Shown here in pieces: positions 5,965 to 9,879 of a DNA stretch of 9,879 nt. How positions within the stretch are numbered: position 1 is the stretch's first letter; each line of letters opens with the position of its first letter. The notes beneath the pieces were generated by a model. The model searched no databases. It worked only from the letters and a program-made list of their open reading frames with translations, and was not told the DNA's origin. The translations under genes and the position numbers were made by a program. This DNA is from Candidatus Woesebacteria bacterium (GTDB taxonomy: Bacteria; Patescibacteriota; Microgenomatia; UBA8517): NCBI GenBank assembly GCA_030699485.1, contig JAUYMM010000034.1, forward strand, positions 1 through 9,879, in the 5' to 3' direction.

Positions 5965-6723
5965 TTATATATCAAAGCCTATCTGTTTTGAGAAGCAAAT
6001 AAAGTATTTTAATGAGTAAACCTCGTAAATATATGCTCCACTATTTGCCAGCTCTCTAGCAATCGCTCCACGAGTACCAAACACAACAAATTTTTTCCCA
6101 CTGTTAACAATCTTTATTATAGGTTCTTCAAAATCACAATCTCCACTCCAAAGTGCATAATTATAGATGTTTTTATTTTTTAAATCGTCAGCCATATGTC
6201 CTCTAATCTCAACATCAAAATTACATTTTTTATCTAACAACTCGAAAGTACCAGAATTATTCAAATCCTTAAGTCTATTATTGAAATACTCGATATCTTG
6301 AATAGAAAGTTTTGTTAAAAACTGCCTACTAATGAATTGTCGTAAAAGATCTGGTGATTGCATATTTATACTACTTACATTTATCGACTGTCTTATTATT
6401 TTAACTGGCTTGGTATTTAAATCGTAAGAATTTTTTTTAGCCTCAGATAAAATCATTTTAGAACGTGCATCATCTTTCAATTCTCCGTAATAAAATCTAA
6501 CTTTTTTAATATTTGAAAAAGAATCAAGAAGTTGTTTTAATCTTTTTATATCTACATTCCATTTTAATTTGTTTGACCACGGTATAACATTCGCAAAATC
6601 AATATAGACAATTGTAGGTTTATTAAATACAGTTTCTAATTTGGTAATTACATGTGGAAATTTCTGACTTAATTTTGCTAGTCTATCCGTCTTGGGTATA
6701 AATATTGGGAAACTCGTAACCAT
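5965..6723 (-). CDS. NYN/LabA-type (PIN-like) nuclease-domain protein
   Basis: A 252-residue soluble protein with the acidic pattern of the NYN domain, a PIN-like metal-dependent RNase fold. VYIDFANV holds the first Asp (42); FDVEIRGHMADD (169-180) holds the central acids; ALWSGDCDFEE (190-200) carries the SGDxDF motif with Asp 195 and 197; and KKFVVFGTRGAIARELANSGAYIYEV follows as the last strands. Between them, about 100-165 is a longer, polar insert than in minimal NYN proteins. The likely role is RNA cleavage or processing, but the substrate is unknown. It starts 36 bases after the surface-protein stop and has a perfect extended -10 placed 7 bases before the ATG, so it can be transcribed independently. 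Its stop lies next to the candidate plus-strand small RNA; a functional link is only a possibility. Confidence 0.82.
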   Translation of the reverse strand: MVTSFPIFIPKTDRLAKLSQKFPHVITKLETVFNKPTIVYIDFANVIPWSNKLKWNVDIKRLKQLLDSFSNIKKVRFYYGELKDDARSKMILSEAKKNSYDLNTKPVKIIRQSINVSSINMQSPDLLRQFISRQFLTKLSIQDIEYFNNRLKDLNNSGTFELLDKKCNFDVEIRGHMADDLKNKNIYNYALWSGDCDFEEPIIKIVNSGKKFVVFGTRGAIARELANSGAYIYEVYSLKYFICFSKQIGFDI

Positions 6724-6730
6724 ATAATTA

Positions 6731-6739
6731 ATTATACCA
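6731..6739 (-). promoter_or_regulatory. Extended -10 promoter element for the NYN gene
   Basis: The minus strand reads TGGTATAAT, a perfect TGn-TATAAT, in the 36-base gap after the surface-protein stop. Seven bases separate it from the ATG at 6723, predicting a leader of about one base. No Shine-Dalgarno site is present. Confidence 0.6.
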
Positions 6740-6759
6740 CCACTTCAAATTTTAAGAAA

Positions 6760-9700
6760 TTATTTTTTACCAGCATAGCTGGCCAAGCTTTGCTTATTTT
6801 TTCGCCAGAGAAGCAGTAATGCAAGAATCAATAATGCAGATCCAAAACTAATTAGTGCAATATTTCTTGCCTTCCAATCTTTTGTTTCAGCGCCTTTAAC
6901 TTCAGGTGTTTGTGTTTTTTCACTTTCAGTATTTTCTCCTAAAACTTCTTCGTTTGTAGCCAACTGTTGATTTTCTGAGAAAGAATTACTAGCTTGATTA
7001 TATTGATAATTACTTGCAATGGTAGATATTCCTGCTACTTGACCACTTATTTCACCTCCAGATGGACTAGGTGCACCTGCAATTGATAATGTTCTATAAC
7101 TCTTTTGATCACCTATTGCGGTAGGAGACCCTTCTGAAATAGTTCTGTAATAGTAAATGGTTCCGTCACTCAAACTAGTAATCGTCACTGAATGAGAAGT
7201 AGTTTTTGGGTCACTGTCAAAAGTTCCTGTTGAATACGCATATCCATAATTTGGAGCATCACCTAAAACACTGTGTGAGGTTGTATCATAAACAACTCTA
7301 CTTTTGGTTGGTCTATCTGTTGTCCAAGTAATTGTAGCTGTACCATAGGTTGATGAAGCTCCATTTTCAGCAGAAATAACTGCCGCAACACCAACATTTT
7401 CATCAAAATTAGCCGAATTCCCAGCATTATCCGTGACTACTGCTCTTAATGTATAATCACCAAGTGGTAAGGTTGTTGTATCCCAGGTATCACTTCCAAT
7501 ACTTGTAAAAATTACTCCATCACTGCTGTACCAGTAGACGACAGAGGCTACCTCTGAAAGATTGTCATCTGCACTAAAATTCAAAGACACTGACCCGGAC
7601 ACGGTTTGTTCATCAATTGGATTTATCCAAGTACCTGTTGGATTAGTGTTGTCAACAAATACATTGATATTGCTACCAACTCCATTCCCTGCGTTATCTT
7701 TAGTATATGTCCTCAAAATATATTCTCCATCAGAAACCCCTATTGAATCCCAACTGGATTGATACGGATCGGATGTATCAGTCGAAATTGGATCATAACC
7801 ACTTCCACCTTCAAGTTTAAATTTAAAATCAACTGATTGCACTCCAGAGGTTGCATCACTTGCGTTGATTTCCAATGCAATATTTCCTTTTACGTAATCA
7901 CTATTATTTGGTGTCACCCAAGATACAGTTGGATCGGTTTTGTCAATATCAACACCGTTTGAAGTTACCAAAGTTGTATTACAGTTGCCGGCCGCATCAC
8001 AGACATTTGGAGTAACTGAACAAGTTTGATTTGTTCCTTCAGTTGTAATATCACAGGTTACAGGGGCACCGGATACGACACCAAAAGAGTCAGAATAAGT
8101 AAATATTGAGGTTTGATTAGTCTTGTACCATCCACTAAATGATGTTTTGGAATTAAAAGCTGGTGCCGTGGCATCATAAACATAATGTACTGGATCACTC
8201 CATTCACCTATGTTTCCTATATTATCTTCTGCACGAACTCTAATTGTTACCCCTCCCTGTTCAGACATACTTGGTGAATGACTACGTGAATTGGTAGTAG
8301 TATATCTATACGGAGCTCCACTAAACAAATGCCCATCGTCGTATATGTACTCTACTGTATATTGTTTTATACCAGAGGGATCAGTCACAATCCCCCATTT
8401 ATTTAAAATGGGAGTAGTCTTGAAATATTGTTCAGCCGTCGGTGTTGTTATTGTTGGTTTTGCTGGTGCTGTTTTGTCGTAAGTCACTATAAATGGAGTT
8501 GTCGAATAAGCAGAACAATTACCTGCAATATCACAAGCGCTGAAGGAAAAATAGTGTGTACCTTCGCCTTGAGTGAAGTTATCATTGTAAACACCTAAAG
8601 AACTTGAATACCCACCAAGATCTGTTGGATTCCACGGAGTAGCCACTTTAAATGACGAACCGGAAATACCATTCCAGTATTTCAGTTGGTAGCGAGTCGC
8701 CTCGGCAGACGATAAATTAAATGTAAATGTATTGGAATTGGTATAGCCATTTGTTGGTACATTAGCCCCATTAGCTGTGAGTGTGGCAGTCGGTTCATCG
8801 GGCGCAGTGGTATCTACTTGCACAGATGAACTAACTTCACTACTCTGATTACCAGCATTGTCTTGAGCTTTAATAAACAAACTCCAAATCCCTTCCCCTA
8901 GACTAGTTGTCAAAGATGTACCTAAAACTATTCCACTTGAATAGCTTGGAATTCTCCATAGATACTGAGAAATGCCATTTAAATCTGTCGAGTCAATCCA
9001 TGCCCAATTTTGGATCAAACTATTAGTGGGATTGGGGGTCGTGGTTGGAGCGCCAGGATTTGTTGGAAGTGTGCTATCAATAGTAAATTTGATCCATCCA
9101 TTGAACCCAGAAGTATCTGTCCAGACTTTATTTTGTACGTTATCGTATGCCCATACACGGAAACAGTAATTACCGTCTGATAATCCAGTTTTTGAGAGGG
9201 TTCTGATGGCTGGATTGACAAATGATGAGATTGAATCTTGGTTTGAGCCTATACTTGTAGTGCAGGCATGATTTGAGTCGGCATTGTATAAATCATATCT
9301 AGCATGTGAGTATCCGGAATCTGAATCTGAAACAGTTATTTGGGCTGTTATGTCTGTTTGGTTGTAATAAACTCCTCCAAGGACGTTACCAGAAACAGAA
9401 TCAATAGTGAAGGAAGGATTTGTATTGTCTTTTCTTAACAATTCCTTATACGTGGACGCTTCAGTATTACCTGCCAAATCACTTGCGTAATAGCACATGC
9501 TGTAAGCGCCGTCCGTTTTTGCATTTATGATGGAGGCAAGATTTGTATTGTGTCCTGTTGCAGTATAGTTGCTATCGTTTTGGGCTGGACAAGCTACATC
9601 TCCGCTTAATACCTGGTAATTGATTGTGTCAGCTGCTTGGTCTCCAGTATCTATTTTCAAATCGATATTATCAAATGATTCAAACCAGCGATTATTTGTG

Positions 9701-9879
9701 GTTATATTTTTAGATTCATCTAGATCGGCTTGAAAGAAAATTGAAGAAGTTGGAGAAATATTATCAAAAGTCCAGTGACGTGTTGCTTCTGGAGTCGGAG
9801 CCATCATATTGCCCCAATGATTACCGATAACATCGTTAACTTGAATATACCAAGCAGATATGCCATCTGGATAAATTTC
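6760..9879 (-). CDS. Large Ig-like-repeat surface protein with C-terminal membrane anchor, 5' end cut by window
   Basis: The frame is open from the right edge to a TAA at 6760-6762, giving 1039 residues. The Met at 9807 is not the true start, because 24 more codons in frame (beginning EIYPDGISAWY) precede it to the edge. The visible part is a chain of beta-sandwich repeats of roughly 80-120 residues. Most end in D-x-A-G-N-like motifs (LAGN, QDNAGN, CDIAGN, EDNIGN, CDAAGN, KDNAGN, TDNAGN) and are joined by D-x-T-x-P linkers (DNTNP, DSTLP, DTTAP, DKTAP, DATAP, DKTDP, DNTNP). The last domain (about residues 832-930 of the fragment) looks like a fibronectin-III or phosphatase-type domain (ATITWTTDRP, TTSHSVTITSLSDGTIYYYR). 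A Ser/Asn/Gln/Glu-rich stalk follows, then one membrane helix (ALISFGSALLILALLLLW) and a basic tail. It is probably an adhesin or envelope protein facing outward. Base use is visibly less AT-rich than in the sugar genes. Confidence 0.88.
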   Translation of the reverse strand, partial: EIYPDGISAWYIQVNDVIGNHWGNMMAPTPEATRHWTFDNISPTSSIFFQADLDESKNITTNNRWFESFDNIDLKIDTGDQAADTINYQVLSGDVACPAQNDSNYTATGHNTNLASIINAKTDGAYSMCYYASDLAGNTEASTYKELLRKDNTNPSFTIDSVSGNVLGGVYYNQTDITAQITVSDSDSGYSHARYDLYNADSNHACTTSIGSNQDSISSFVNPAIRTLSKTGLSDGNYCFRVWAYDNVQNKVWTDTSGFNGWIKFTIDSTLPTNPGAPTTTPNPTNSLIQNWAWIDSTDLNGISQYLWRIPSYSSGIVLGTSLTTSLGEGIWSLFIKAQDNAGNQSSEVSSSVQVDTTAPDEPTATLTANGANVPTNGYTNSNTFTFNLSSAEATRYQLKYWNGISGSSFKVATPWNPTDLGGYSSSLGVYNDNFTQGEGTHYFSFSACDIAGNCSAYSTTPFIVTYDKTAPAKPTITTPTAEQYFKTTPILNKWGIVTDPSGIKQYTVEYIYDDGHLFSGAPYRYTTTNSRSHSPSMSEQGGVTIRVRAEDNIGNIGEWSDPVHYVYDATAPAFNSKTSFSGWYKTNQTSIFTYSDSFGVVSGAPVTCDITTEGTNQTCSVTPNVCDAAGNCNTTLVTSNGVDIDKTDPTVSWVTPNNSDYVKGNIALEINASDATSGVQSVDFKFKLEGGSGYDPISTDTSDPYQSSWDSIGVSDGEYILRTYTKDNAGNGVGSNINVFVDNTNPTGTWINPIDEQTVSGSVSLNFSADDNLSEVASVVYWYSSDGVIFTSIGSDTWDTTTLPLGDYTLRAVVTDNAGNSANFDENVGVAAVISAENGASSTYGTATITWTTDRPTKSRVVYDTTSHSVLGDAPNYGYAYSTGTFDSDPKTTSHSVTITSLSDGTIYYYRTISEGSPTAIGDQKSYRTLSIAGAPSPSGGEISGQVAGISTIASNYQYNQASNSFSENQQLATNEEVLGENTESEKTQTPEVKGAETKDWKARNIALISFGSALLILALLLLWRKNKQSLASYAGKK

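Noticed and set aside
9015..9221. Separate 68-codon minus-strand frame inside the surface-protein gene
   Set aside because: It lies in another frame of a strongly supported repeat protein, with no start signal and no family resemblance.
1..9879. CRISPR arrays, tRNA or rRNA genes, insertion sequences
   Set aside because: I saw no regularly spaced repeats, no tRNA-like cloverleaf or rRNA sequence, and no transposase or terminal inverted repeats.

Overview
This AT-rich window carries eight genes or gene fragments, all transcribed on the minus strand, so gene order runs from the right edge to the left. It suggests a small-genome bacterium of the Candidate Phyla Radiation (Patescibacteria), perhaps the Microgenomates group. 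The reasons are a compact chain of overlapping genes, a membrane-anchored CAP-domain protein with three membrane segments, a very long Ig-like surface protein with a C-terminal anchor, and an almost complete absence of Shine-Dalgarno sites. TGA is used as a stop codon, so recoding of UGA is unlikely. The taxonomic assignment is inference.

Layout from high to low coordinates: (a) 6760-9879, the C-terminal 1039 residues of a secreted, membrane-anchored protein built of Ig-like repeats and one fibronectin-III-like domain; its start lies beyond the window. (b) 5965-6723, a NYN/LabA-type nuclease-domain protein. (c) 5817-5964, an intergenic stretch with a minus-strand promoter for the next operon and, on the plus strand, a consensus-like sigma70 promoter followed by two hairpins, the second with a T-run: a candidate free-standing small RNA. 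(d) 632-5816, a tight five-gene operon: CAP-domain membrane protein, small three-helix membrane protein, GalU, an RmlB-type sugar-nucleotide dehydratase fused to a Nudix-like domain, and a GT4 glycosyltransferase. Three of its four junctions are ATGA overlaps and the other is a 1-base gap. (e) 459-608, a short remnant resembling the C-terminal end of a transporter-like membrane protein. (f) 1-449, an RmlC-like sugar epimerase cut by the left edge.

Together, GalU, the dehydratase, the RmlC-like protein and the glycosyltransferase look like part of a pathway that makes an activated deoxy-sugar and adds it to a surface glycan. The neighbouring membrane and surface proteins fit a cell-envelope locus. 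The most notable points are the plus-strand small RNA candidate, the dehydratase-Nudix fusion with a decayed Nudix box, and three promoters of the form TGnTATxAT placed 7-8 bases before an ATG, which points to leaderless mRNAs.
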